Source: Flavobacterium potami (GTDB taxonomy: Bacteria > Bacteroidota > Bacteroidia > Flavobacteriales > Flavobacteriaceae). From it: a stretch of 64,000 nt of DNA. The position numbers and the translations under genes were made by a program. Positions 7,810-16,455 of the stretch are shown here, piece by piece (position 1 is the first letter of the stretch; every line of letters begins with the position of its first letter). Below the pieces are notes generated by a model. That model searched no databases. It was not told where the DNA came from and saw only the letters and a program-made list of their open reading frames with translations. The stretch covers positions 248,001-312,000 of the forward strand of contig NZ_JAINUY010000007.1 of assembly GCF_020026915.1 (NCBI RefSeq). Reading direction: 5' to 3'.

Positions 7810-9074
7810 TATTGAAATAAAGAAAGCTGGTTCGAGAAATTGTTTTTGTATTTACTGTTTTGGATGTTTAGAATCTGTTCTTTAATTTGAATAGAAGTTA
7901 AATCTTTCTGTAAATAAAAAGGCGAAGAAAAAGCCATAAAAAACTTCGAGCGATTGTAAGCAATTCCTAGTTTTTTCAAATCATCAGGTTGCAATCTTTT
8001 AAATTTTCGGGCGGCAACTATTTTCTTGGCATTCAAAGCGCCGATACCTGGAATACGAAGAATCAATTCTAAATCAGCCGTATTGATGTCTACTGGAAAT
8101 TGATGTAAATTTCGCAAAGCCCATCCTAACTTTGGGTCAATATCAAGATCCAGATTCGGCTGGTCGAAACCGACAATTTCATTTACATTAAAACCATAAA
8201 AACGAATCAGCCAATCGGCCTGATACAAACGATTTTCCCGAATCATCGGAACAGGAGTGCCAATTGCAGGAAGTCTATTGTCATAACTTATAGGGACATA
8301 ACCCGAATAATAAACACGTTTCATGTTCATTTGCTCATAAAAGTAATTTGCCATTCCGAGAATTTCCATGTCGTTTTCCTGTGTAGCGCCAATCACCATT
8401 TGCGTACTTTGTCCCGCTGGTGCGAAAAGTGGTGCTTTGAAGTTTGACTTTTTTTCTTCTTTGTAGCCCACAATTTCATTTTTCAGATATTCCATTGGTT
8501 TAATTACATCAGCATGATTTTTGTCTGGCGCCAATAATTTTAGACTTTTTTCTGTTGGCATTTCTACGTTTACACTCAAACGATCGGCATACAATCCAGC
8601 TTCTTTTATCAGTTCGTCACTTGCGCCTGGAATTGCTTTCAAATGAATGTAGCCATTAAAGTTCTCTTCTAATCGTAGTTTCTTTGCAATGCGAACCAAG
8701 CGTTCCATTGTAAAATCTGGATTGTCAAAAATTCCGGAACTCAAAAATAAGCCTTCGATATAATTTCTTCTGTAAAAACCAATAGTAAGGTCTACAACTT
8801 CTTGTACAGTAAAGGCTGCGCGTTTTATGTCGTTGCTTTTTCGGCTTACGCAATAAGCACAATCAAAAATGCAATGATTGGTTAGGAGAATTTTAAGCAG
8901 AGAAACACAGCGTCCGTCTTCGGTGTAGGCATGACAAATTCCGTTTCCAGTATCGCCCAATCCGTTGTTTTTGTTCTTTCTTTTATTCTGTCCTGCAGAT
9001 GACGAACAAGAAACATCATATTTGGCGGCATCTGCTAAAATTGCCAGTTTTTCCATCACTCTTTCATGTACCAT
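7809..9074 (-). CDS. TIGR03916 radical-SAM/helix-hairpin-helix protein
   Basis: A 421-residue protein if started at ATG 9074 (MVHERVMEKLAILADAAKYD), where the family normally begins; a TTG at 9140 would add 22 unrelated residues. The radical-SAM iron-sulfur motif is CIFDCAYC (CX3CX2C), preceded by the family signature DVSCSSSAG. The C-terminus has a helix-hairpin-helix (LILRIPGIGALNAKKIVAARK), implying DNA binding. With its translationally coupled TIGR03915 partner it is predicted to modify or repair DNA. The exact chemistry is unknown. Confidence 0.88.
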   Translation of the reverse strand: MVHERVMEKLAILADAAKYDVSCSSSAGQNKRKNKNNGLGDTGNGICHAYTEDGRCVSLLKILLTNHCIFDCAYCVSRKSNDIKRAAFTVQEVVDLTIGFYRRNYIEGLFLSSGIFDNPDFTMERLVRIAKKLRLEENFNGYIHLKAIPGASDELIKEAGLYADRLSVNVEMPTEKSLKLLAPDKNHADVIKPMEYLKNEIVGYKEEKKSNFKAPLFAPAGQSTQMVIGATQENDMEILGMANYFYEQMNMKRVYYSGYVPISYDNRLPAIGTPVPMIRENRLYQADWLIRFYGFNVNEIVGFDQPNLDLDIDPKLGWALRNLHQFPVDINTADLELILRIPGIGALNAKKIVAARKFKRLQPDDLKKLGIAYNRSKFFMAFSSPFYLQKDLTSIQIKEQILNIQNSKYKNNFSNQLSLFQ

Positions 9075-9294
9075 TTTCCCTGTGTTTTTAGTTGTTTTTA
9101 GAAATAGAAATTTACTTCTCAAAACTACAATTTCGGCCAAACAAAGGGTTGAAAATGACTGTTCTAAATTGTATCAAATTTCATTAAAAGAAAAAAAGAG
9201 GACCTGAAATTTTAACTTTTAGAATTTTAAAAACAGGTATAAATACGGGGTATCGAATTTTTCAATAGTTATATATTGCGCCTCTAAAGAAAAA

Positions 9295-9323
9295 TTGATT
9301 TATCCCCCCTAGAATTAATTTTG
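9295..9323 (+). promoter_or_regulatory. Promoter of the 81-aa gene at 9369
   Basis: TTG at 9295-9297, 18-nt spacer, TAATTTTG at 9316-9323; a good TTG-N18-TAnnTTTG match placing the start about 40 nt before the ATG. Confidence 0.65.
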
Positions 9324-9368
9324 TCTTAATGGTATTAGCGAACATTATTTAACCGAAAAGCTAAAACG

Positions 9369-9614
9369 ATGAAATTTTTAAAAGGACAAGATGTAACCTA
9401 CATTGCATTGAGTGGGAGATCTTACACTGCCACGGTGATAGAAAGAAAAATGGATTTTAAAAAGGGGCTGATAATAAAATCTACTTCAAGTGAAAGAGAT
9501 TTTCATTATTTGATCGAAATTCAGAAAAATGGTATAAAAGAAAATATTCTTTGTGCCGAAAATCAACTTAGAATTTTAGAGTGTAAAAAAAGAATGGCAA
9601 AAAAAGCAGCTTAG
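9369..9614 (+). CDS. Small basic protein, unknown
   Basis: An 81-residue protein, MKFLKGQDVTYIALSGRSYT..., with alternating hydrophobic residues suggesting a small beta-barrel (SH3/KOW-like) and a lysine-rich end (KKRMAKKAA). I do not recognise the family. It has its own well-formed promoter, which argues that it is real. Its stop lies 4 bp inside the convergent hydrolase gene. Confidence 0.6.
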   Translation: MKFLKGQDVTYIALSGRSYTATVIERKMDFKKGLIIKSTSSERDFHYLIEIQKNGIKENILCAENQLRILECKKRMAKKAA

Positions 9615-10369
9615 AAATTGGCTGTAAATGCTTTAATTTTTTCTATTACAGAATCCGATGCTTCCTTATGTGGTGTATGGCCAGTATTTGGAATAATTTG
9701 TTTTTCCGATTTGCCTTTTACTAATTCAATAGTTCTTTCTACTTGATGTAAAGTTCCATATTCGTCGTTTTCGCCCTGAATGAAAAGTAACGGACATTTA
9801 ATTTCAGGAAGTAAATGTTCGATATTCCAATTTCTGAAATCATCTCGAAGCCAGGTTTCTGCCCATGCTTTAAATATGGTTTCGGTTTTATCACCATGAT
9901 ATTTCTGAAGCTTTATTGATAAATTGGTGTTTTGATAAGCATGAACAGCTTCGTGAATTCCTTTTAGTGTTATTTCTTCAACAAAAATATGACCGGCTTC
10001 ACAAATCACTCCTTTTACACGATTTTGATATTTTGCGGCAGCAATCAAAGCGATCGAACCGCCGTCACTATGACCAAATAAAATTGCATCCTGAATGTTG
10101 AGGTTTTCTAATATATGGTCTAAAACGACAGCTTCCAATTCTAAATAATTTACTGGTCTGTTAGAGGTCGACATGGTGTCAGATTTGCCATAACCCAATC
10201 TATCATAAATTAAAATGTTGTATTGGCAGGCATCAGCAATTTTTTTAGGGAAATCTCTCCAGAGTTCAACACATCCTAAAGAGTCATGAAGAAATACGAT
10301 CGTTGGGCGATTTTTAAACTCATTATGGTGTTCGGCGTAAAGATTTTTTCCGTTTATAGTAATTAACAT
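9611..10369 (-). CDS. Alpha/beta hydrolase
   Basis: A 252-residue alpha/beta-hydrolase fold protein. The oxyanion region is FLHDSLGCVELWRDFP, the nucleophile elbow GHSDGGSIALIAA carries the catalytic serine, the acid lies near LLFIQGENDEYG, and the catalytic histidine is in NTGHTPHKE. No signal peptide, so cytosolic. Substrate unknown; the family includes esterases, lipases and C-C hydrolases. It overlaps the upstream EamA gene by 7 bp, so the two form an operon, divergent from the Lrp-type regulator. Confidence 0.87.
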   Translation of the reverse strand: MLITINGKNLYAEHHNEFKNRPTIVFLHDSLGCVELWRDFPKKIADACQYNILIYDRLGYGKSDTMSTSNRPVNYLELEAVVLDHILENLNIQDAILFGHSDGGSIALIAAAKYQNRVKGVICEAGHIFVEEITLKGIHEAVHAYQNTNLSIKLQKYHGDKTETIFKAWAETWLRDDFRNWNIEHLLPEIKCPLLFIQGENDEYGTLHQVERTIELVKGKSEKQIIPNTGHTPHKEASDSVIEKIKAFTANF

Positions 10370-11265
10370 ACTGCTGTTTCTGTTTTAATTGCTTTCTCTT
10401 TTTTTGCTTTTGAAATATTCAGGTATACAATAGCGCCCAACATTACGGCAATTCCAATAAGTTGAACAAAAGTAACTTTTTCGCCTAAAATAATATGTGC
10501 GCAGAAAACAGCGGCAGGTAATTCTAGAGTTAATAAAACAGAACTTAATCCTGCTCCAATTTTAGGCATTCCGACTGTAAAACAAATAGGCGGAATCACA
10601 GTTCCGAAAACAGCTAAAAAAGTTCCCCACTGTAATAAGCCAAAATCAAGATGTGTACTTGTTGTAATGGCTTCGCAATTAATTAAAAAAATAATCATTG
10701 CAGATCCGCTGGTCATAAGGGCGCTTTTCTCGAACATAGGTGTTTCTTTGCCAATCTTGCTAGTGAAAACAATATAAAGTGTGTAAAGAAACGCCGATAA
10801 TAAGCTCAATGCAATTCCTTTAAAAGAAATACTGGCACTGTTTAAATCTAAAAGATCTCCCGCCAGAAAAGTTCCGAGTATGATAAATAGGGCAGAGACA
10901 ATTTCGATTGCGCTTGGTTTTTTTCTGAAAAAAATCCAATCGACTAAAATACTTAGCCAAGTAATCTGCATAAGTAAAACAATCGCCAAAGAGGCTGGTA
11001 TGTAGGCAACAGATAGGTAATAAGTGTAAGCTGAAGATCCCATTGTGGTTCCTGCCAAAAGTAATTTCCAGTTTAATTGCAGTTTTGTGCCGTTTTTAAG
11101 TTTTCTAAAAATGACAATTGACCATAAAATTAAGGTTCCTGTTAAGGCTTGTGTTAAGGTGATTTCCGCTGGAGAATATCCTTCGGTGTAGGCAATTTTA
11201 GCAAATGAAGATAACATTCCGAAACTAAGTGCGCCTAGGGCAACGATGATGATGTATTTGTTCAT
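10363..11265 (-). CDS. EamA/DMT-family transporter
   Basis: A 300-residue inner-membrane protein with about ten hydrophobic helices in two EamA repeats (residues ~1-145 and ~150-290). The second repeat shows the usual GTVIPPICFTVGMPKIGAG and LELPAAVFCAHIILGEKVT segments. Such proteins export amino acids or other metabolites. An Lrp/AsnC regulator is transcribed divergently 160 bp away, a common arrangement for amino-acid exporters, so an amino acid or derivative is the likely cargo. It overlaps the downstream hydrolase. Confidence 0.88.
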   Translation of the reverse strand: MNKYIIIVALGALSFGMLSSFAKIAYTEGYSPAEITLTQALTGTLILWSIVIFRKLKNGTKLQLNWKLLLAGTTMGSSAYTYYLSVAYIPASLAIVLLMQITWLSILVDWIFFRKKPSAIEIVSALFIILGTFLAGDLLDLNSASISFKGIALSLLSAFLYTLYIVFTSKIGKETPMFEKSALMTSGSAMIIFLINCEAITTSTHLDFGLLQWGTFLAVFGTVIPPICFTVGMPKIGAGLSSVLLTLELPAAVFCAHIILGEKVTFVQLIGIAVMLGAIVYLNISKAKKEKAIKTETAVC

Positions 11266-11426
11266 TTTGAATTCTTAAAATATGTTTTGTGCAATCAAAA
11301 GTATTAAATATGGAATAATGAACGTTATTTTAGATTTTAATATGTATTTAATCCCTTTTATTTGTTTGTTTTGTGTTTTTTGTTCTAAAATTATTTAAAT
11401 TTAATGCTTTAAAAGGAAAAAATCCG

Positions 11427-11885
11427 ATGCAAGAATTAAGCAAACAAGAAATTGAGTTACTTCGAATCCTTCAACTAAATGCAAGATTTGATATTACGGA
11501 CTTAACCGAAAGGTTAAATATGTCGAGAACTTCGGTTTATGATCGAATTAAAAAATTAGAAAATGAAGGCTACATAAAAGATTATGTTGCGATAATCGAT
11601 CCTAAAAAAGTAGGATTGAATTTTACTGTTATAATTAATGTCTCTTTAAACAGTCAGCGTTTAGAACTTGTAGAAGAATTTTCACGACAAGTTGCAGCAC
11701 TCGATGAGGTTGTAGAAGGATATGTAACAGGCGGAATCTTCGATTATGTTTTGAAAGTTGTGGTAAAAGATCCGGAGGCTTTTAATGACTTTATTAGAAA
11801 ATTATCTGATATTCCGAATATTAGTAAAGTACAAAGTTCTTTTGTCATGAGTTATATCAAACAATCGACAAAATTACATTTTTAG
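11427..11885 (+). CDS. Lrp/AsnC-family transcriptional regulator
   Basis: A 152-residue regulator starting at ATG 11427 (MQELSKQEIELLRILQLNAR); upstream in-frame codons from 11373 encode a non-family extension. The N-terminal winged HTH spans residues ~5-60 (LTERLNMSRTSVYDRIKKLENEGYI), and the C-terminal RAM/ACT-like domain (~70-148) binds amino acids and drives oligomerisation. It is divergent from the EamA exporter-hydrolase operon, which it probably controls along with itself. It ends at a strong bidirectional terminator. Confidence 0.9.
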   Translation: MQELSKQEIELLRILQLNARFDITDLTERLNMSRTSVYDRIKKLENEGYIKDYVAIIDPKKVGLNFTVIINVSLNSQRLELVEEFSRQVAALDEVVEGYVTGGIFDYVLKVVVKDPEAFNDFIRKLSDIPNISKVQSSFVMSYIKQSTKLHF

Positions 11886-11901
11886 GAATTTTGTTTCTTG
11901 G

Positions 11902-11937
11902 AAAAAAAAAGCCTTTTTCAATTGAAAAAGGCTTTTT
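11902..11937. terminator. Bidirectional terminator between Lrp and PQQ-like genes
   Basis: Stem AGCCTTTTTCAA / TTGAAAAAGGCT with A/T runs on both sides. It lies between convergent genes and serves both. Confidence 0.85.
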
Positions 11938-11941
11938 GGAG

Positions 11942-13141
11942 TTATCGAATTATTTTTAGATAAGCGCTATAAGGGTTATCGGTAATAGACGTTCGCATAT
12001 AATATACATTTTCGTCTTTTTCAGTTAAATCGAATTGAATCAGACCAGCGTCGCAATAGTAATACAATAAATTGTCGTCCTTAGGAAATTCAATGTTTGA
12101 AATAGGTAACGTTGTTAATTTTACTTCAAATGCAGTTTCACCATTTGTCAAATCCAGTTCGAAAAGTTTCTTTTTACGGGTATATCCCCAAATGTTTTCA
12201 TTTTCTTTTACGATATATTCCACATTATCGTCTTTAAAATCAGTTTTCCAAAGCTGTGTTCCGCTCTGTGAATCAACGGCATAAATAGTAGAAACCTGAG
12301 GTCCTTGTGCCGCAAAATATATTTTTTTGTCTTTGCAGATTATTCGGTCCTTAACGTTGTTCTGGTTTTCGTCAAACTTAAATTCCCATACAATATCAAG
12401 ATTGTTCGGATTTAAAGCAAAAAGCACATTTTTTTCGTTTGCGATAAATATGTTTTGACCATCTGTTACAGGACTTCCGGTCATTGGTAGCTCAAAAGTT
12501 TTTTGACTTAGAATTTTTCCTGTGTTTGCTTCAAAAACGTAAACATTGCTTGCGCTTTCAATGAAAATTTTATTGTCAAAAACGAATGGTGTAATATCAT
12601 TATTGGTGCTGTCTAATTTGTAGTTCCATGCCAAACTCCCGTCTTTTAAATCAAGAGCGTAAAGATTGCTGCTCTGATCCTGATTTTGAGCAGTAATAAA
12701 CAATTTTCCATTGCTCACAATTGGGGTTTGATCTTTTAAAACAATTTGATCTGTAATATTTCCTAATCTTGATTTCCAAAAAACAGCTCCGTTTTGATTG
12801 TCGATGGCAAAGATTTCACCATTAATAAAAGGAACATATACAATTCCGTCATGAAGTGCTACCTTATTGGCGCACATTTCAGTATGGGCATCGGTCGCTT
12901 TTACAGTCCAAACGATGGTTTCTAAGTCTAAATCCCATGAAAAAAGTGATCCGTCGTAATCATAAATTAATATTGATCCTTCGTCTAACGGAATTTTTTT
13001 AAGAGGTTTTACAGCTTTATTAGTGACCGTCTCGTTTGCAGTTAGCGTTTTGTTCGAATAATTGGTTTTGCCAGCTGGCGCTTGACCAAATATATTTGTA
13101 ACAGCAAATACAAATAAAAGCGTTGTAAGTTTTTGTTTCAT
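11942..13141 (-). CDS. Secreted PQQ-like beta-propeller repeat protein
   Basis: A 399-residue exported protein with a signal peptide (MKQKLTTLLFVFAVTNIFGQ, cleavage after about residue 20). The rest is a series of beta-propeller repeats of the PQQ-binding-like type, with recurring pairs such as YALDLKDGSLAWNYKLD, YVFEANTGKILSQ, FALNPNNLDIVWEFKF and YAVDSQSGTQLWKTDF. Catalytic residues of quinoprotein dehydrogenases are not evident. No lipobox and no outer-membrane sorting tail. It may be a periplasmic scaffold or BamB-like protein; the function is not known. It stands alone between terminators. Confidence 0.82.
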   Translation of the reverse strand: MKQKLTTLLFVFAVTNIFGQAPAGKTNYSNKTLTANETVTNKAVKPLKKIPLDEGSILIYDYDGSLFSWDLDLETIVWTVKATDAHTEMCANKVALHDGIVYVPFINGEIFAIDNQNGAVFWKSRLGNITDQIVLKDQTPIVSNGKLFITAQNQDQSSNLYALDLKDGSLAWNYKLDSTNNDITPFVFDNKIFIESASNVYVFEANTGKILSQKTFELPMTGSPVTDGQNIFIANEKNVLFALNPNNLDIVWEFKFDENQNNVKDRIICKDKKIYFAAQGPQVSTIYAVDSQSGTQLWKTDFKDDNVEYIVKENENIWGYTRKKKLFELDLTNGETAFEVKLTTLPISNIEFPKDDNLLYYYCDAGLIQFDLTEKDENVYYMRTSITDNPYSAYLKIIR

Positions 13142-13212
13142 TTTAAGATTTGGTTTCAGTATTATTTTATAAAATAATTATTCTCAATATTTAAGGCACG
13201 GTAAATATAAAC

Positions 13213-13240
13213 AAAAAAAGCTCCAGATTTCTCTGAAGCT
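13213..13240 (-). terminator. Terminator downstream of tRNA-Glu
   Basis: The same hairpin as at 3746-3767 (AGCTTCAGA, GAAA loop, TCTGGAGCT), followed on the minus strand by TTTTTT. Confidence 0.8.
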
Positions 13241-13253
13241 TTGTCTTTGGAAG

Positions 13254-13325
13254 TAGTCCGTGGGGGAATCGAACCCCCCTTACCAGGATGAAAACCTGGC
13301 GTCCTAACCGATAGACGAACGGACC
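13254..13325 (-). tRNA. tRNA-Glu (TTC)
   Basis: A complete 72-nt cloverleaf: acceptor GGTCCGT / ACGGACT (terminal G-T), anticodon stem-loop CCAGG-TTTTCAT-CCTGG with anticodon TTC, and T arm GGGGG-TTCGATT-CCCCC. CCA is not encoded. Confidence 0.95.
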
Positions 13326-13344
13326 TGCTTTTGTAATGCGGGTG

Positions 13345-13375
13345 CAAAACAAGGGAATTATTTTTAAAATAACAA
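13345..13375 (-). promoter_or_regulatory. Promoter of tRNA-Glu
   Basis: Minus strand TTG (13375-13373), 20-nt spacer, TTGTTTTG (13352-13345) followed by CACCCGC, the same downstream context as the initiator tRNA promoters. The -7 box deviates at one position. Confidence 0.55.
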
Positions 13376-13600
13376 ACAAATTGGAAAACTTTTTCTGTTC
13401 GATTTTTAAAAATGTGATTGTTTGTAAATCGTCAAACGCAATTTGTTTTACCTAATGAAAATGTATTTCTTTGATTGATAATTTGTTGTTTGTTACTTAG
13501 GAATTAAAAGGCCATCTTTTTTTTGATTGTATTAAAAATGAAAAAAAAACACGAATTTTTTATTTTAAAGGAATATTCTTATGTTTTAAATCTCATGTTT

Positions 13601-15103
13601 TTAAGAGGCTGTAAAAAGCAAAGTGGTTTCGTAGATTGTTTTTCGTCTTACTTTTGCAATCAACCAAGATAAAAAACTCATAATTAAAATATCTTTTGGA
13701 CCATTTTGTGCTGCAAGGATAAAATCTTCAGTTGTCTTCTGAAATTTTTCGGTTTGTATAATTTCGGGTTTCATTACATATTGCTCGACTAACAAAAGGT
13801 AGTGTACAACACGGTCTTCATTGACCGTTAAAAGGTATTTTTTGTAACGACGTTTGAAACTTTTTATTCTAGATAATGCCAATTCTGGATTTTCTTGCTG
13901 GGTGTGAAGAAGAATTTCTACAAGGCATTTTTTTATCGTCCAGTCCATACCCATTTTTTTTTCGTACCAACTGTCAGTATGATTTAATTTTGCCATTTCT
14001 TTTGATGCATTTCGCCCAGTATTTTGCTGTATATAAAAAACAATAAGCATCAAGCGAAGGTCGTTGGTATCGTTAGGATCGGCTTTTTTAGTTGAAGAAA
14101 GTGCTTTTTCTGCAATCTGTATTGCTTTTTGAGACTGACCAAGATAGTTTTCATTGAAAGCCAATAACAGAAAATACCGTAGGCAGAAACGATTGTAGTA
14201 TTTGCCGGATTGTTTTTGAAGTTCTGTAGACATCAAATCGAGATACAGCAATGAATCGGTAAACTGACCGTTACGGAAATAAAAATTAGCTATAAAGTAC
14301 AAAATGTATATATGATAGTACAAATGGCGATCAATCAAATCGGTTCTTTTGCTAATAAATCGGTAGCTTTTAAGAACAAAAGGTTGTATGAGTGAGAAGT
14401 TGTTGTTTATGGAAGCGTATTCATTTGCAATAAATAGTATCTGATAAAGCGATTTAAAAGTTAATCCTGATTTTAATGATATTCCGTGTGTTTCAATAGT
14501 GTTTTTTATGATAGATTGAAAATCCACTATTCGGCCTTCATGATGAATGGCGGCAAGTTCACGGCGTAAAACGGCATAACCTAAATTAAGCTGTTCTTCA
14601 TATTCAAGTTGTTTTTTATTCGCTTTAAACTTTTTTATTAATTTTTCGATCGGTTCCGATAGGTTGAAATGTGCAAATTGTATTTGAGTCAGGTAAATTT
14701 CATTTAGAAGGCTAAAATGTTCAATGTTTAGTGCAATTTCCTCAGCCTTTGCCAGACATTTGAAAGCTGTTTTTGTTAATTGATGTTCAAAAAATAAACG
14801 ACTGACCACAATAAGACGAAGAATTGCATTTTCTTGAGAAGTGTCGTTTTCAAAACTTCGGTTGGCCATGAAATCAATCATACTATCATAAAGCCTTTTT
14901 CTTAGCGCATGATAAGCATCGACACTTTTTTTATCTTTCAGATTATTTTTTTTAGTATTTAAATCGTCAGTTTTTAAAGAATTGAATAGTTCTAGATTGC
15001 CTACGTCTTTTCGTTTGTTTTTTTTGGATAAATAATGTATGAATGCTTTTTTATCAGTATCATTCATCATATTTGATATTTCTTGAAGTGCATTCATAAA
15101 CAT
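13601..15103 (-). CDS. Large helical-repeat (TPR-like) protein, unknown
   Basis: A 500-residue protein, almost wholly alpha-helical by composition, with TPR-like hairpins such as AFKCLAKAEEIALNIEHFSLLNEIYLTQ, DSLLYLDLMSTELQKQSGKYYNRF and QKAIQIAEKALSSTKK. The basic N-terminus MNDTDKKAFIHYLSKKNKRKD recurs in Bacteroidota proteins of this kind. No signal peptide or catalytic motif. An ATG two codons in (15097) is an equally good start. Function not recognised; a protein-interaction scaffold is likely. It is divergent from the YiaA-like gene. Confidence 0.7.
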   Translation of the reverse strand: MFMNALQEISNMMNDTDKKAFIHYLSKKNKRKDVGNLELFNSLKTDDLNTKKNNLKDKKSVDAYHALRKRLYDSMIDFMANRSFENDTSQENAILRLIVVSRLFFEHQLTKTAFKCLAKAEEIALNIEHFSLLNEIYLTQIQFAHFNLSEPIEKLIKKFKANKKQLEYEEQLNLGYAVLRRELAAIHHEGRIVDFQSIIKNTIETHGISLKSGLTFKSLYQILFIANEYASINNNFSLIQPFVLKSYRFISKRTDLIDRHLYYHIYILYFIANFYFRNGQFTDSLLYLDLMSTELQKQSGKYYNRFCLRYFLLLAFNENYLGQSQKAIQIAEKALSSTKKADPNDTNDLRLMLIVFYIQQNTGRNASKEMAKLNHTDSWYEKKMGMDWTIKKCLVEILLHTQQENPELALSRIKSFKRRYKKYLLTVNEDRVVHYLLLVEQYVMKPEIIQTEKFQKTTEDFILAAQNGPKDILIMSFLSWLIAKVRRKTIYETTLLFTAS

Positions 15104-15224
15104 GATTTTTATTTATGTAAAAATAATAAAATGAATTTTTATATCATCAGTTTTATTAATAAATTGACTTTCACAACTTCTAATTCATTCTGATATTTGC
15201 TTCATAATTATAAAACATAAAATT

Positions 15225-15698
15225 ATGGAACCGCTAAAATCAAATGAATCAAACAACAATTCAGAATCAAAAAATGCAAGATTTAATAACGGAGGGAGTC
15301 CTCTAAAACCAAGTGCCGCTTTCGTAGGCGCATCTTGGATGACATTAATTATTGGTATGACCGCATATTGTATAGGTCTTTACAATTCGGCAATGGCTTA
15401 CAACGAAAAAGGTTATTATTTTACCATTCTATTATTTGGACTTTTCTCTGTAATATCGGTGCAGAAGAGTGTAAGAGACAGGCTAGAAGGTATACCTGTA
15501 ACCGATTTGTATTACAGTATCAGCTGGTTTAGTACCATCGCTTCGATTGTATTATTAATAATCGGTCTTTGGAACGCCGATTTACTACTCAGCGAAAAAG
15601 GATTCTTCGGAATGTCGTTTGTATTAGGACTGTTTTCAGCCCTTGCTGTACAAAAAAATACAAGAGACCTTAAGCAATTCGAATCGACTACGATATAG
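15225..15698 (+). CDS. YiaA/YiaB-family inner-membrane protein
   Basis: A 157-residue protein with a hydrophilic Asn/Ser-rich N-terminus (~35 residues) and two copies of the two-helix YiaAB domain. Each has a W-x2-LIIG helix, a charged turn ending in LLF/LSEKGYY/GFF, and a second helix ending VQKSVRD or VQKNTRD. It is an inner-membrane protein of unknown function, sometimes linked to stress. A possible -7 box, GATATTTG, lies at 15192-15199. Confidence 0.88.
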   Translation: MEPLKSNESNNNSESKNARFNNGGSPLKPSAAFVGASWMTLIIGMTAYCIGLYNSAMAYNEKGYYFTILLFGLFSVISVQKSVRDRLEGIPVTDLYYSISWFSTIASIVLLIIGLWNADLLLSEKGFFGMSFVLGLFSALAVQKNTRDLKQFESTTI

Positions 15699-15761
15699 TT
15701 TTTAGCGGGCCTCATTACTGTCACATCACTGTGCAGTTTTGGGGTTTTCTAAACTTGAAAT

Positions 15762-15796
15762 AAAAAAACACCACTTAATAGAGTGGTGTTTTTTTT
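15762..15796. terminator. Bidirectional terminator between YiaA-like and barrel genes
   Basis: Stem ACACCACT / AGTGGTGT with A-run and T-run flanks, between convergent genes. Confidence 0.85.
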
Positions 15797-15804
15797 AGAT
15801 AGTA

Positions 15805-16344
15805 CTACTTTATAAAGAAGTAACCAACAGATACTTGAAATGTTCCATTTCTAATATCGGTATCGGCCTTAGTTATTCCTAGATTATATCTTGCGCCAAA
15901 ATTAAGTCCGTTTTTAAGTGTATAGCCTAAGCCAAAATTAGCGCCAAAATCAAAGGTGGTAAATGAATTTGTTACTTTCACTCCTTCATTTTTAGCAGAA
16001 AGTAAAAAGCCTATCTGCGGTCCAGCTTCAAGACTCAATCCTTTTGCTACATAATATTTTCCCATTAAAGGAATATTCAGGTAATTCATTTCAACTATAT
16101 CATTGTTGAAGCTATATCCTTGACGAGAATACATGATTTCGGGTTGAAAAGAAAATTTTTCAGAAATTGGAATTTCCGATACAAGACCAATATGTTGTGA
16201 TGTTACATAATCAATACTGCCGGAGTTGCCTCCGTTGACAGTCGAAAAGTTTAAACCTGCTTTGGCTCCAAATTTAATTTCTTGGGCATTAACATTCGCA
16301 AATCCTAAAACTGTAAAAACAGCTAACAATAAAATTTTTTTCAT
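15805..16344 (-). CDS. Small outer-membrane beta-barrel (porin-family) protein
   Basis: A 179-residue protein with a signal peptide (MKKILLLAVFTVLGFANVNA, followed by QE) and alternating amphipathic strands: KFGAKAGLNFSTVNG, ISEKFSFQPEIMYSRQGYSF, GLSLEAGPQIGFLLSA, ALGYT-like GLGYTLKNGLNFGARYNLG. This is the PorT/OmpW-like eight-stranded barrel family common in Bacteroidota. It ends in a phenylalanine-containing strand (VSVGYFFIK). Role unknown. The adjacent AraC-type regulator, same strand upstream, might control it, but that is only positional. Confidence 0.82.
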   Translation of the reverse strand: MKKILLLAVFTVLGFANVNAQEIKFGAKAGLNFSTVNGGNSGSIDYVTSQHIGLVSEIPISEKFSFQPEIMYSRQGYSFNNDIVEMNYLNIPLMGKYYVAKGLSLEAGPQIGFLLSAKNEGVKVTNSFTTFDFGANFGLGYTLKNGLNFGARYNLGITKADTDIRNGTFQVSVGYFFIK

Positions 16345-16455
16345 AAAAATTGATTTGAATTATTTGAAGCCAAAATTGATATAAGAAAAAATAAAAGAGG
16401 TTTCAAAAGCTTAAAAATGGACAAATCGGTACTTAAATGAATAAATCGGTACTTA

